Source: Paraphaeosphaeria minitans
Lineage: Eukaryota > Ascomycota > Dothideomycetes > Pleosporales > Didymosphaeriaceae
Direction of reading: 5' to 3'
Length of the DNA: 64,000 bases
NCBI GenBank assembly: GCA_015832175.1
Contig: WJXW01000014.1
Coordinates: 620,001-684,000, forward strand
The stretch's first letter is position 1; each line of letters begins with the position of its first letter. The notes under the pieces were generated by a model. That model was not told where the DNA came from. It did not search any database and saw only the letters and a program-made list of their open reading frames with translations. This document shows positions 24,155 through 35,200 of the stretch, piece by piece. The position numbers and the translations under genes are program-made.

Positions 24155-24755
24155 GGGCTTGTGTTTGGGTGAAGTTGGTGTCGGACTCCGACTGAAGCGC
24201 ACTTATATCTATACGGCGTCGTTCCGCGCGTAGGTACTCGTAGGTCGGGCCGGATGTGTAAGGTCTTGATTAGAAATGACCATGACGCCACCCGCTGTTC
24301 GCAAAATTGCCAATCAGGTCCGACCGAGGTCATAGAAAATACTGTCCGCGGCCTACTTTTCAATTTCTGTGAAGCACGACATCGAACCAAATGGTAAGCA
24401 GTCTACCTGGAAATGGTCATCATGGAATGACGATTGCCAAGTGCTCTTTGTTCGTTCTGGTTACGGTAGGTCCCTACAGCACTTGTCTGGTTGTCAGATC
24501 CAGGCCATCCTTCCATTCCCAGGTTGCTTTCACTACACGTGAACATGTTTCTTTTGCAATCTTCATGAAGCGAATAGATGCCTCCTAGCTTCCCATGCAC
24601 ACAAGCCTAGTTTCAATTGACGTGACCATCCCATTGTGTGTTTTGTAATGCTGCTTTTCCACGACTCGGAGATGGCTTACCTCCGATTGGCTGTTGGCTA
24701 CCTCCCTACACAACATTTGCATCATCGCCCCCGCCGCCCTTCCACACCGCCCAAA
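24155..24755. other. Divergent promoter between the oxidoreductase and F-box genes
   Basis: About 600 bp with no gene. It serves as the upstream region for both divergent genes; no element is clear enough to name. Confidence 0.45.
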
Positions 24756-25721
24756 ATGCCACGCCATGTCGCCAACAATAGCGACGATGAGGAGCCTCTC
24801 GATGACAAGACAGCCGCTTTGCAGCTTCGATCCAAGCGCACTGAGCGCCAGAAGAAGCAGCAGGCGAGGCGCGACCGCAAGCGCGACGCCATCATGAGTC
24901 TCACCAAACTCCCCACCGAGCTGCTCATCGAAACCTTCACATTTCTGCGGCCAGGCGATGTCCTGAACTTGAGTCGTGCCTGCCGCCGCTTCCGCTCTCT
25001 CGTCGACGCCAATGCGAACGTTATCGGCAACGCGATCATCCAGCAGCGCTACCCGCTCCTTGCGCAATGCCTCGTTCTACCAAAACGCCTTGCCGATATC
25101 GAGCCTTCAGCACGCCTTTTGCTCCTCAGTGAGAGGCGACAGGAATTCCTCGGAATACAGCGCAAACCCTATCAGCATTTACGACCGCCGGACAAACACT
25201 TAATATGCACTTGTCTTTCCTGCATCCTAGCTTGGAACAATCTCTGTGTGGTGCTCGACTTTGCGCATTGGCAGACGCATCTTGAAACCGGCGAACCGCT
25301 GCCCATCATACCAAGGGGTACAACACCGGAGTGGAATTTGAGTTTGGTGCGGCGGAATGCCGACTTCGTGCAGGCGGCCTTGCAGAATCCTCTTTGGCAT
25401 GCACGAATACTAGAGATACACCTCGGCAGCACCATAAGGGCAATCAGAAGGCAGGGTAAAAACAAAGGCAATAAACGGAAGCACGTAGACATGACGGACG
25501 AAGATGCTGCTCAAGATACCGATACTTTCTTGTCCAAATCTGGGCCACTCAGCTTGGAGTTTCCGTACCTCCGAGATGAATACCACATGCTGGAGGCATA
25601 CTTGCCCAACAGATATTGGAAAAAGTCCGAGGAAAGATGGATCTATGGCACCGCCGTTCACCATGATCGCGATTTCGCCTATGTGATTCAAAGTAAAAAC
25701 AGCATAGGGATCAAGCGGTGA
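24756..25721 (+). CDS. F-box domain protein
   Basis: Single exon, 321 residues, starting at the ATG at 24756 (MPRHVANNSDDEE). In-frame ATGs upstream give an Arg/Pro-rich extension that looks like leader sequence. A basic region (KRTERQKKQQARRDRKRD) precedes the F-box at about residues 48-95 (LPTELLIETFTFLRPGDVL, then SRACRRFRSLVDAN). Family knowledge: the F-box binds Skp1 and brings substrates to an SCF ubiquitin ligase. The C-terminal half has several Trp-containing segments and conserved-looking LICTCLSCILAWNNLCVVLD, but no WD40 or LRR repeats, so the substrate is unknown. A nucleolar or nuclear location is possible from the basic stretches. Confidence 0.8.
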   Translation: MPRHVANNSDDEEPLDDKTAALQLRSKRTERQKKQQARRDRKRDAIMSLTKLPTELLIETFTFLRPGDVLNLSRACRRFRSLVDANANVIGNAIIQQRYPLLAQCLVLPKRLADIEPSARLLLLSERRQEFLGIQRKPYQHLRPPDKHLICTCLSCILAWNNLCVVLDFAHWQTHLETGEPLPIIPRGTTPEWNLSLVRRNADFVQAALQNPLWHARILEIHLGSTIRAIRRQGKNKGNKRKHVDMTDEDAAQDTDTFLSKSGPLSLEFPYLRDEYHMLEAYLPNRYWKKSEERWIYGTAVHHDRDFAYVIQSKNSIGIKR

Positions 25722-25974
25722 GGACAATTGGTAGCAGATCTAGTACTTGGTAAATGTGGTTTCCTTTTTTTGGGTACAATCCACGATACCGATTCGCATC
25801 ATTGATTTCACCTGGTTCGCGTAATTCGTTAGCAACCGTGCTCTTATCAATCAAATCAGACTTCCAGTGTCGTGGGTCCGCCATGTCAAACAATATTTCT
25901 CCGCGCTCTATTTCCAACAAGCTCTTCGTTTTATAAAGTTCGGTTGACCCCCACGCATAGCCGACACTAGCCAT
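25711..25974 (-). CDS. Possible small protein or remnant, unknown
   Basis: A reverse-strand frame of about 87 residues from the ATG at 25974 has a mixed, protein-like composition (LEIERGEILFDMADPRHW) but weak codon bias, no recognised domain, and overlaps the last 11 bases of the F-box gene. It may be an exon of an undetected gene, a relic, or chance. Confidence 0.15.
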   Translation of the reverse strand: MASVGYAWGSTELYKTKSLLEIERGEILFDMADPRHWKSDLIDKSTVANELREPGEINDANRYRGLYPKKGNHIYQVLDLLPIVLTA

Positions 25975-26313
25975 GCACACTGGATGTATTTATCCATGCA
26001 GCGTTCGCTTAGTACTCCGCAACGCTTTTCTTTCCGATGAACGGCGTAAAAGTCTGAAATAGGCCGCTGTTGAATTCCTTTCGGCGACCCCCTCATATGC
26101 GGTGTAATCGGAATTTCGCTTTGATCCGATGGTGCACTAAAGAATCAAGACTCACAGATAGGGCGTGACCCACATCTGGCATGACTCAACATTTCCTTCA
26201 AAAGTTTAACCTTCAGCATCATCCAAAGCCCAGTCGTTTATTATAGCACTGTTGAACGTGATTCCATGTGTACGCTTGTAACCATTCAGCGTTGCGCTTC
26301 GTCATAGAAAGAG
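25722..26313. other. Intergenic between the F-box and MFS genes
   Basis: About 590 bp. Apart from the doubtful reverse frame ending at 25711, I see nothing coding. The right side is the upstream region of the MFS transporter. Confidence 0.4.
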
Positions 26314-27801
26314 ATGGATTCAAACGTAGAGAAAGCCGAGGTACCAGATCGGACACAAACACCAGACAATACATTCTTACCTATTCAAGGCCAAGGTGCC
26401 CCCTTGACTAGGACGAAATCAGCAACGTCCAATGCGCTGGCCAGAGTATCGTCGCACCTCACCACGCGCTCAATAACAAATCCAGGTCCTCCTCCGGACG
26501 GAGGTTTGCGCGCCTGGGTTCAGGTCTTCTGCGCCTGGCTCGCCCTTACCAATACGTGGGGCTTCGTGAACTCCTTCGGTGCTTGTAAGTCGTGATGATG
26601 TCAACCTTAGATTGGGAAAGCATGCGGGTGGCTGACTGCGCAACAGTTCAAACGTACTACGCGTCAATTCTACCGGAACCTAATTCGACGATTTCCTGGA
26701 TTGGATCGACGCAAGCATGTCTTCTGTTCGTCGTCGGGATTTTCAGCGGACGCGCTTTTGACGCCGGGTGGTTTCGTCCTACGGTGCTACTTGGGATCTG
26801 CGTCCAAATTCTAGGCATATTCACCATGAGCGCAGCGAAGAACTACTGGCAACTACTGTTGACACAGGGGATTTGCACTGGAATAGGGGGAGGGATATTC
26901 TTTATGCCCGTCATGAGCCTGGTGGCTACATATTTCGCTAAACGCCGCGGCCTAGCCGTAGGACTCGTGACCGTAGGCAACTCGGTAGGCGGTATGATCT
27001 ATCCGACCGTCGTCCGGCAGCTACTACCTCAAGTCGGGTTTGGCTGGACTGTAAGAGTCCTTGGATTCGTCAATGTAGTCTGCTTGACAGTTGTGATCGC
27101 GTTTACCAAGCCACGACTGCCCCCGCGAAAGAGCGGACCGTTGTGGGACAAAGACTCTTTGAAGGACATACCGTACATTCTGTTCGTCCTGGGCATCTGC
27201 TGCCTGATGCCCGCGATTTACTTTGTGTCTTACTACGTAAGTACCGACATTGAGTTGCCCCATAGTGATTAGGAGCTGGCTGATACGCTTACAGGTCGCC
27301 TCCTTTGCCCGCGACGAGCTCGGTATGCCTTACACGCAATCCCTCAACCTCGTCATCATCCTCAACGGCATCGGCCTTCCTTTCCGTATCCTCCCGGGCT
27401 TCATTGGCGACCGCTACCTCGGCCCTCTCAATACCTTCTCCATATGCACGTTTTTCGCCTCTGTGATTCTCTTCTGCTGGCTCGGCGTCACCTCCATCTC
27501 ATCGTATTACATCTTCATCTCGTTCTACGGCATTTTTGCGGCCGCATTCCAGTCTCTTTTTACGACAGCGATTATGGCACTCTCGCATGACATTACGAAG
27601 ACGGGGACGAGGCTGGGCATGGCGATGGCGGTGATTGGATTCAGTGCGTTGGTGGGAGGGCCGTTGAGTGGGGCTATACTAAATGCAAGCAATTACACGA
27701 CGACGATCTGCTGGGCTGGGGCGAGTAGTTTCATGGGCTGGGGGCTGTGTACGGCGGCGAGGGTCTGGAAACATGGATGGGTGGTGAGGAAGAAGTGTTG
27801 A
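26314..27801 (+). CDS. MFS transporter, monocarboxylate (MCT) type
   Basis: Three exons, 26314-26584, 26647-27236 and 27295-27801 (introns 62 and 58 nt, GT-AG), encode 455 residues with about 12 hydrophobic segments. The MCT signature PPPDGGLRAWVQV with following GFVNSFGAF opens the first membrane segment, after a ~70-residue polar N-terminus. TYFAKRRGLAVGL follows the fourth segment, as in other fungal MCT-like carriers. Family knowledge: fungal members move monocarboxylates, riboflavin-like compounds or secondary metabolites with protons, mostly at the plasma membrane; the substrate here is unknown. The C-terminus is short (WKHGWVVRKKC). Neighbours suggest an accessory rather than housekeeping role. 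Confidence 0.86.
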
Positions 27802-28123
27802 AGAAATTTGGGAAGATTAATGGGGTCTTGCTGGGGTGGTTTGAAGAGCCGATACCCATCACGTTCATGATTTACTGCAACAATTACGATGTACAAGATA
27901 AGTACAGTGTGTGGACACATTGGGATACACATGCTGTCGAGGCAAGAGTTCCTTTACAGTACGTAACCAAAGACGTTCGGAATCCTGATTATCCCACTGG
28001 CAGTGCTTATAGTGGGTTTCACCGGTAGCGAGGTGTGCGGAGCGAGGTGACCACGCCCTGTAAGGTTAAAAAGGCAGGAAAGAGGTGGGGAAACAATCGT
28101 TGCATATTAACGATCCATAACAC
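27802..28123. other. Convergent 3' region between the MFS and SAT4-type genes
   Basis: 322 bp between convergent stop codons. Nothing beyond 3' UTR sequence is recognised. Confidence 0.45.
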
Positions 28124-29337
28124 TCATCCTGCCACCCAGCCTGAGAGAGCACCACGGCCCTGTTGATGGTGGCATCCCAGCTCGATATCCTCGACTGACT
28201 TAGTCGATGCAGAAGACAACTTCTGCAAGACCAGACTCAATTCCTCGTCACTTGCGGCATGTCCAATCGTTGGAAACGTCTCTGGGCGTGGCTCGAGAAC
28301 AAATTTAGGCATTAGTGCAGATAGCCTGTGCCTGACGCCTTGGAAAGCTTGAGCATTCCTGTACGTATACGCCAGCGAAGGCATGCAGGCACACATAGAG
28401 CCTATCATCAGCTCGCATGTTCTACAGCAAGCATTAGCACCGTTCGGATTTCCTACTGTGCCACTTGACTCACATGGCGATGTTGGTCGCAAAAAGCAGG
28501 TATACGACATTTTCCTTGGTCCCCTTCCGCGTTCGGAAGTACAAAGCTACGGCTGAGCAGATGCATGCCCTATGTTGTGTAAGTATGTGCATAGCTAGCT
28601 TTTGCAGGAGAAACATCTGTACGTACAGCAAACCAGACAGGAAGATCAACATGGCCCCGCACTTCTTCCTCCTTGAGACATTCAGATTCGCAACAGCGAT
28701 GATCGGCAGTAGGAGGATGGTGACGTCCGAAGCGAGCCCAAAAGCGGAGATAGGGATAGCCACCATTCCGTACACCACTATGTTACGCATGATGGAGAGA
28801 TAAAAGGTTGCGACAGTAAAGGCCATGTATGCCGCGACGCTGACACAAAGTCCTACGGTAGCGCTGATCCTCATCCATCGAAGCTGGTAGAAGAGCTGTA
28901 GATAGAGGATGAAGAAAGTCGCTTTCAGGAATCCGTAGGTGACTGGCAGCACGGTGAGCAAAACGAATGCTGGTGTGACGAACGCGTCGTCTGTGAGCGC
29001 TTTGACAATGCTATCGCCATGAAGATCTGCGTCGAGGTTGCCGCGGGCGGAGATCCAGAGGGTGGTGGAGTAGAGAATCAGAGTGCCAATCACGGCCATG
29101 AATAGAGTGCCTGTGGAATTTTGGTTAGATCTTCCCGTGAATATCTCCAAGTTCGCGCTATATACCGTCATCCCAGTGGCATTTTCTCACTAAACATAGC
29201 TTTACATAGACGCGATTCGCCAGCAAAGTCATCATGAAAACTAGTAGGACCGAGGTGACAATCTCCTGCTGGGTCCTGACGCGGTTTATTGTGGTCCAAG
29301 ACGGCGATACATCTTCATCTTGAGCAAAGGGACTCAT
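28124..29337 (-). CDS. SAT4/rhodopsin-domain integral membrane protein (PTH11-like)
   Basis: Four exons on the minus strand (29166-29337, 28634-29110, 28474-28552, 28124-28421) join in frame to 341 residues. Introns are 55, 81 and 52 nt; the second has a weak GTTTGC donor and is the least certain. About seven hydrophobic segments follow a short polar N-terminus. Family marks: WDDG after the first membrane pair, a long LFYQLRWMR loop, NLNVSRRKK before the sixth segment, and TCELMIGSMCACMPSL in the last. Family knowledge: this large fungal family includes PTH11-like receptors and many orphan proteins, often next to transporters and metabolic genes. The C-terminal tail of about 80 residues is polar. 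Ligand and role are unknown. Confidence 0.75.
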
Positions 29338-30128
29338 GGGTAATCGGATCCGGTCAACCAGCGGGATTCGGCACACTATGGTTTTCGAGCCAGGTGCGCT
29401 GAAAGGACATTGAAAGGAATGGATGTGGACTTCGGAAATAAATGGCACCTATAGCACACAGAAAGGACGAAAGTACGTTACAAGAAAATTTTGAGATGGT
29501 GCAGTTGGGATAATGGGCACCATGAGGTGGACGACGATCCTGGATCTCATATAACGCGATTCAGCAAGGGATCTGCATCTCCGTGTGCATTGTGTGGAGG
29601 CGGGGGAATGTCGTGTATCCTTGAATCCAAGAATGCAGATTGAACTGCTTACCTTACTCCTTTAGTGCGTTTGTACTACGCCAAACACGAGTCCTGTTAT
29701 TGTTTCGGCCTCATCTATCGCGATCCAGGTCGATCTTCCAGTAAGACCTATCAGCACAGATCTCCAAGGCCCCCAAGAACATCTTTTAGACTATGCATTG
29801 ATCATACACACATACCTGAAACAGCTTATTCTTGTGTCTGACTCTCGCATGCTAGTCGCGATCCCAAAATCGCATCTGGGCTGTTTTCGTGACACTGAAT
29901 TCATTTATAGCATAGATCGGAGTAACACATTCCCCAAAGGTTCTCTAGGGTCTCCGTATGCCTTGTACCAATGTACTTGAACACCCATTTCATGACACAC
30001 GGCTCGGTTTCTGCAGCTCATCACGGATGTGGATTCAACTGGAGAGGAAAATGTTTGCTAATGAAGAACATGTTTCCAGATAGAACGCGCGCACAATATT
30101 ACTGCCTCTCTCGTTATTGCTTACGCAA
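29338..30128. other. Intergenic between the SAT4-type gene and the NmrA-like pseudogene
   Basis: About 790 bp without a supported gene. The part next to 29337 is the upstream region of the SAT4-type gene. Confidence 0.45.
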
Positions 30129-31500
30129 CTACTCGTCAAGCCTCAGCACAAACCTATCCTTTACGTCCCCCTTCGCTCCAACGAACGTCTTGAAGATCGT
30201 CTCCTCGTATGGCGTCGTCGCCTTCCCCTCCACCAGGTCGTCCAAGTACTCTTCAAACTTCACCGGATTCAGATCCGGATACAGCTCCCTTGCATCCAAA
30301 TACCCCAGATACTTAGCATTCTCCAGCGCTTTTCCCATCAGCCCGAATCCACTTCGAGCGATCGTATTGCCCAGAGCTCATCTTTACCCGTGCAAGCCTA
30401 TTCTCAGGGTCTTCCTTGATCGTGCGCTCAGCGGTAGAAACTGCGGCCTCGAGTCTACTCGCGGAAACAGTGGAGACGGAAGGAGTCTCGCCCGTCTTGG
30501 CTTCGATGAGAGACAGTATCTCGTTTTGGCTGATCTCGTCGCTCCAGGCGATGACACTTCGATTCAGCGTGCGTGGGTCGCGGATGATCCGTGCGACGAA
30601 GCGGCCGATGTCGCGTTTGTCACTGAGGAGGGTTTTGGTATTGCCTGACGCACGAAGATGGAGTAAGTGAGATTCAATCAGCCTATGCATTTTCCCGTGC
30701 TGAAATAACACAAAGTTATACACTGCTGAAAGAGCGTGTCATATTCGTAGGATTAGGAAACACATACCATCGCCAAAGATTTCGGGCCTGTCAAAGGTGA
30801 GAGCGTAGTCGAGACTGCCGGATGGGACGCGGAAGAAAGAGATCTGGTGCCAGTAACCGATATCGATGAATGTGTATGAGAGGTGTGCGTGCCCTTTCGA
30901 AAGTCAGCATCATGTCTTCCTCTCATGGCCCAGTACCAGGAACAATGGAGTGACGGCGAGATTGTGTATTTAGAGGTGGAATCATATACAAACTGGGACC
31001 TGAACGTTGAAAACTCTGGTCACCTCGTTCCGACGTTGGAAAAAGGTGGCAGGGGTAGGCAACTCACAAACTCTCTGATGCACAACCTCCTTCTCATCTC
31101 TCAACCTCATCAGGCCCCCCGGTGGAATCACTACTGCAAATTCGAACGGCACAAACCTCTTTACACCAGCCTTCTTTGCCGCATCCACGAGCTTCACCTG
31201 CACTAGAGTATAACTCGCACGGGTCGCGCTAATCAGCGTATCAAAACCCTCCAGCGCCTTCACGAGTTCATCAACATCGCCCGCGAGGGCCTTCACGGCT
31301 GGTTTCTCTGTCGAGGATGGCTGCACGAGGCAGGATACTTCCTGGACGAAACCGGAAATCAATCAGCCTTGCTGAGAAATGTGTCGAAAGACGCAAGACC
31401 GATTACTTACGAAATTCGCATCCTCGACCAAGCCAGCCAAAATATCGCTGCCAGTCTCGCCATGCGCGCCGAGGAAAAGTACTTTTTGTTTTACCACCAC
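30129..31500 (-). pseudogene. NmrA-like/isoflavone-reductase-type NAD(P)-binding protein, start lost and frameshifted
   Basis: Exons 31411-31500, 31068-31341, 30768-30893 and 30129-30644 (minus strand) rebuild an NmrA-like reductase: Rossmann motif FLGAHGETGSD, KRFVPFEFAV, YTFIDIGYWHQISFFRVPSG, DKRDIGRFVARII and a C-terminal LGYLDARELYPDLNP. Family knowledge: such proteins bind NAD(P)H and act as regulators or reductases. Two faults break it. The codon where the first Met is expected is GTG (31498-31500), with a stop further upstream in frame and no nearby ATG. Near 30330-30336, in a run of four A and three G on the coding strand, the frame shifts by one base, so the original frame ends at a stop about 30313 while the conserved C-terminus lies in the next frame. 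A TATATAAG box sits at 31561-31568. A single-base assembly error could explain the shift, but not also the lost ATG. Confidence 0.75.
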
Positions 31501-32242
31501 GTTTCAAGTCCGATCAGGCTATTCTATCCGTTCGATATAGCTACACTACCGTGTTTGCCTCTTATATACCAGGTCCAGTGTGCAACTCTGACACTGCCTA
31601 TTTCCAATTCTGATATGTTCTCACCAATCGGAGAGTCGTACCGCTAGGTGCGGAGCTAGTGGCTCTTTGATCCGTTCTTCCTCGTTCAGAAGCCTGCTTT
31701 GTGAGTGCTTTAAGCTGAAAGGCGCAGCGGGGAGCGTTAGACGTAGATGGGGACTGTAGGGGTGCTGACGACAACTGTATGCGCTGCAGGTTGTATAACG
31801 GGTTCAGTGCCCCAGTCTAGCTCAAACGCGTATTAAGCAACGAGCATGTGTGCAAAAGAAACATGACGATGATCGACAGGATACACTCTTGAGCTGGTCG
31901 AGCCAAGCATGGAAGTAATATATTGTCTCGACTTCTCCAGTCGAGCTTCTTCGTGAGATATTCAGACTGATCTGATCTCATACTAGCCAGTACGACTATC
32001 CTATATTCGCCCCAACCAAGCGTCTGATGACACTACCCACCGAACGTTAACGCAATGTTCGTACTCGCTATAGCAAAAGCCTCCTTGTGTCCCAGAGCGC
32101 GCTCGCCGCTCTTTATGCTTGCGGCTAACAGAATCGAAAGATGGGAATTCATTAAGTAAACATGTACAGTTCAAAGTCGTACGTGAAGCGATGCCTGTCC
32201 CGCAGCATCACCATGCTAGAATTTCTCGCTTCGCCGTCAAGT
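31501..32242. other. Intergenic between the NmrA-like pseudogene and EAF1
   Basis: About 740 bp. It contains the pseudogene's promoter on the left and the EAF1 3' UTR on the right. No gene is visible. Confidence 0.45.
31561..31568 (-). promoter_or_regulatory. TATA-like box upstream of the NmrA-like pseudogene
   Basis: TATATAAG on the minus strand, about 60 bp upstream of the expected first codon, at a plausible distance for a core promoter. It suggests the promoter outlived the reading frame. Confidence 0.45.
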
Positions 32243-35200
32243 CTACGTCTGGGCTTGTTGTACACCAGGGCTTTGCTGCAGTTGAGGATTCTGAGGTGTT
32301 GCACTCCGGCTCGAGGGTCTGGCGGTATTCATACCGGGGCTACCTGCTTGAGCTCTCTGCTGGCTCATCAATTGCTGCTGGCGAACAAGCTGCTGTTGAT
32401 ACTGCTGAACCGCGTTCGGAGAAGGGCTGTTGGCACCCATGTTGCCGTTTTGAAGATACATGTTGTTGCCGATCTGAGGGGAGTGGGCCATGCCAGGGGA
32501 GCCTGCGGCTGCGTTCAATGCCTGTGCGCGTTGTTTTGTTAGGAACCGGGCAAGATGATCAGACGCCATTTTTTGGACCTGTTCTTGGGACCAATCCGGA
32601 TGCTGTACCTTTAAATTGTTTTGGATCTGCAGTAATTGCGGCATATGCCCACTGGACAATGGACGAGCAGGAGTTTGCATGTTAGGCGTGGCCTGGTTGA
32701 CGCGAGGGGATCCAGCGTTGTTCGACATGCCATTCATCCCGGGGGTCATGTTGCCGTTCATGTTCTGGCCCGCCATGGATGCCATCACGTTTGCGTTCGG
32801 CATATTGTTCATTCCCATATTCTGGGTCAGGTTACTAGCCATGTTGATTTGCTGCTGCTGGAGCTGGAACTGGTGCTGCGCATTAGCATTTGGAAATTGA
32901 CCTCGTTGCATGGCCGCCATTTGAGCCTGGTTGGGAGGACCCATCCGTTGAGGATTGGACATGTTGGCCTGCATCTGCGCCTGAGGAACACCAGTGGGGC
33001 CCATTGACATTCCGCCATTCATATTTGCGTTTGGAAACCCCTGTTGCATAGCTTGATTTTGCTGAGCCCGAGCCGCCATGACAGCATTAGCAGCTGGATT
33101 CGAGCCTTGTTGAGCAGGGTTCGCCATCTGTGGAGTGAGGTTAGGATTGGAGCCAGGCGTTCCCATCCGTGGTTGTTGACCGGAACCGTTGGCGAGGCTT
33201 TGTGCCTGCATCTGTGCGGTACGCTGGGCCATTTGCTACGTGCTATTAGTCACACGAACATATGATAAACATGAATACGTACCCTCGCATGCATCTCTTG
33301 CTGCTGCTGCTCAAGAAGCTTCTGTTTGATCCTTTGCTCACGTTCCCACTTGAGGCGCGAGAACTCTTGAGGCGTGTGCACGTTGCTCTTAGGCTGCATG
33401 GGCTCTTGCGCTTTGCGTAGCGCGGCTGCTTTCTGCGACTCGGCTTGTTTGTGGGCAATGGACTCACGCTTCCGAGCCAACTTCCGCATTCCATCGATGA
33501 TGGCAAGGTGCCTGTTCTCTCTCCTTCTCTCAACGCGGATGGGCTGATTTGTCCGCCTCCGGGGTGTCTGGGCTGGGATGTTCTGACCGCTCTGTTGTTG
33601 CTGCTGGATAAGCTGCTGCTGAGCTTGGTGCTGAGCTGCAACAGTCCTTTGCGCTTGCTCGAGCCGGCTTTGGTAGGTACGGAAGTACTGCGTCTTAGAC
33701 ATCTCCGCGGGCAAACCTTCAAGCTGCACCCAGCGTTCAAAGCATTCCCAGGGTGTGCGTCTACCGGATCCAGCTACGAGCATCGAGGGCAAAGCAAGTT
33801 GCTGCGCAACCAATGACCAGTTGAAAGTGTATTCCTTCACCAGAGCGCGCAACTTTTGATCCTCTTCCCACAGCCACTGCGAAGACTGTCGATTTTCGAA
33901 GAAAGATACTGAAGGCATCGGGAATTCGGCGGGGGGCCTGAACTGGTGCGAAGCTTGCAGTCGATCGCGGATATGCCTGTTCTCGGGATTGAACAAGGCT
34001 ACGTCGCTCATCTCTGGTGGTAGATCATTACGGTGGAATAGTCTTCTTCCGGGAGTAGAAGGCATGGAATGTTCGGCTGAGGTTCCCGATCTGCTTGGTG
34101 GAGTAGACGGCTCATCCTCGCAATCGTATTCGTAACGGCTTCGCTTCCGTGGGGGGCCCCTTACTTTTGACACAAGCTTACCACTGACAAACTTGGAAAC
34201 AGGGACGAGAGGGGGGTCCACGAAAGACAGAGGTGTAACGTCGCTCGCACCTTCAAGAATCGGCTCGTATAAAGGAAGTTCATGCAACAACGTATCGCTG
34301 GCTGATGTTCGATCGATTTTCAGAACGACGTCGTTGAACCCTAGAGAGAAGAGGGAAGCTGGCGGTTTCAGGTATGACGGAGACAAGATCTCGTCGTCGT
34401 CGTCTACGTAACACTCGCTCTCCGCATCCCCGCCTGAAGGGACCAGGTCCGGAGTGGGGGCATCATCCATGTCTAGGTCTGCCGCATTCGACTTCGGTTC
34501 ACGGGCTTTGATTCTTAACGACATTCGTTCATCGGGTGTGCTATTCACGTAGTCCGCACACCATCCGGCGAAAGTAGCTGCGAGACATTGCTTCCATTTC
34601 CTCTCCTCTTCGAAGTCAGTCTGCATCCATTTCATCTCGGCAAGTAAATGGTCTTGATGGGTGATAGGCCGCTCTGGCTCAGCAGACTTCTTTAGTTGTC
34701 GAAGTGACCATCGATTCGCATTCTGCAACTGGTAAACCCTCTTGAGAATCTTGTAATCATGGGCCTCGCGGATGGTGGCAAGAACACCAGCCGTGGATAC
34801 CGTCTTTCGTGCGGAAGTGACCAAATCCATAAGAGGCGATGCTCGGGGTGGGTGATGAGCCTGGTAGTTGAAGAGTCCCTGTAGATAATCCCTACTAGAA
34901 TCCTGCGATGCGCCTTGAAGAGATGCGTAGTCCTCATTGTACAACTGTAGCGCTTTGGTGGCCCGGTTCAGATCAGGCTTAGCGAAGATAACGGTCGACA
35001 CTTCTTTAAGCTTGTGCTCCTTCACTGGCCGGGTAGGGCTTGTTGTCAGCGGTAGGTTGCTTGATCGTGGCGTTAGGTTGACCTTCGTCGGCGATGTCTC
35101 TGCACGCTCTTCGATAATTTGAGCTATAGACTTCTGCTGTTGAGTAGCAGACGATAATCGTGTTAGCATGCTTTCGGAATCGGGAGTAATCGATGAGGTA

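Noticed and set aside
33246..33740. 164-codon frame overlapping EAF1
   Set aside because: Shadow of the EAF1 coding strand in another frame; the HSA/SANT frame is the real one.
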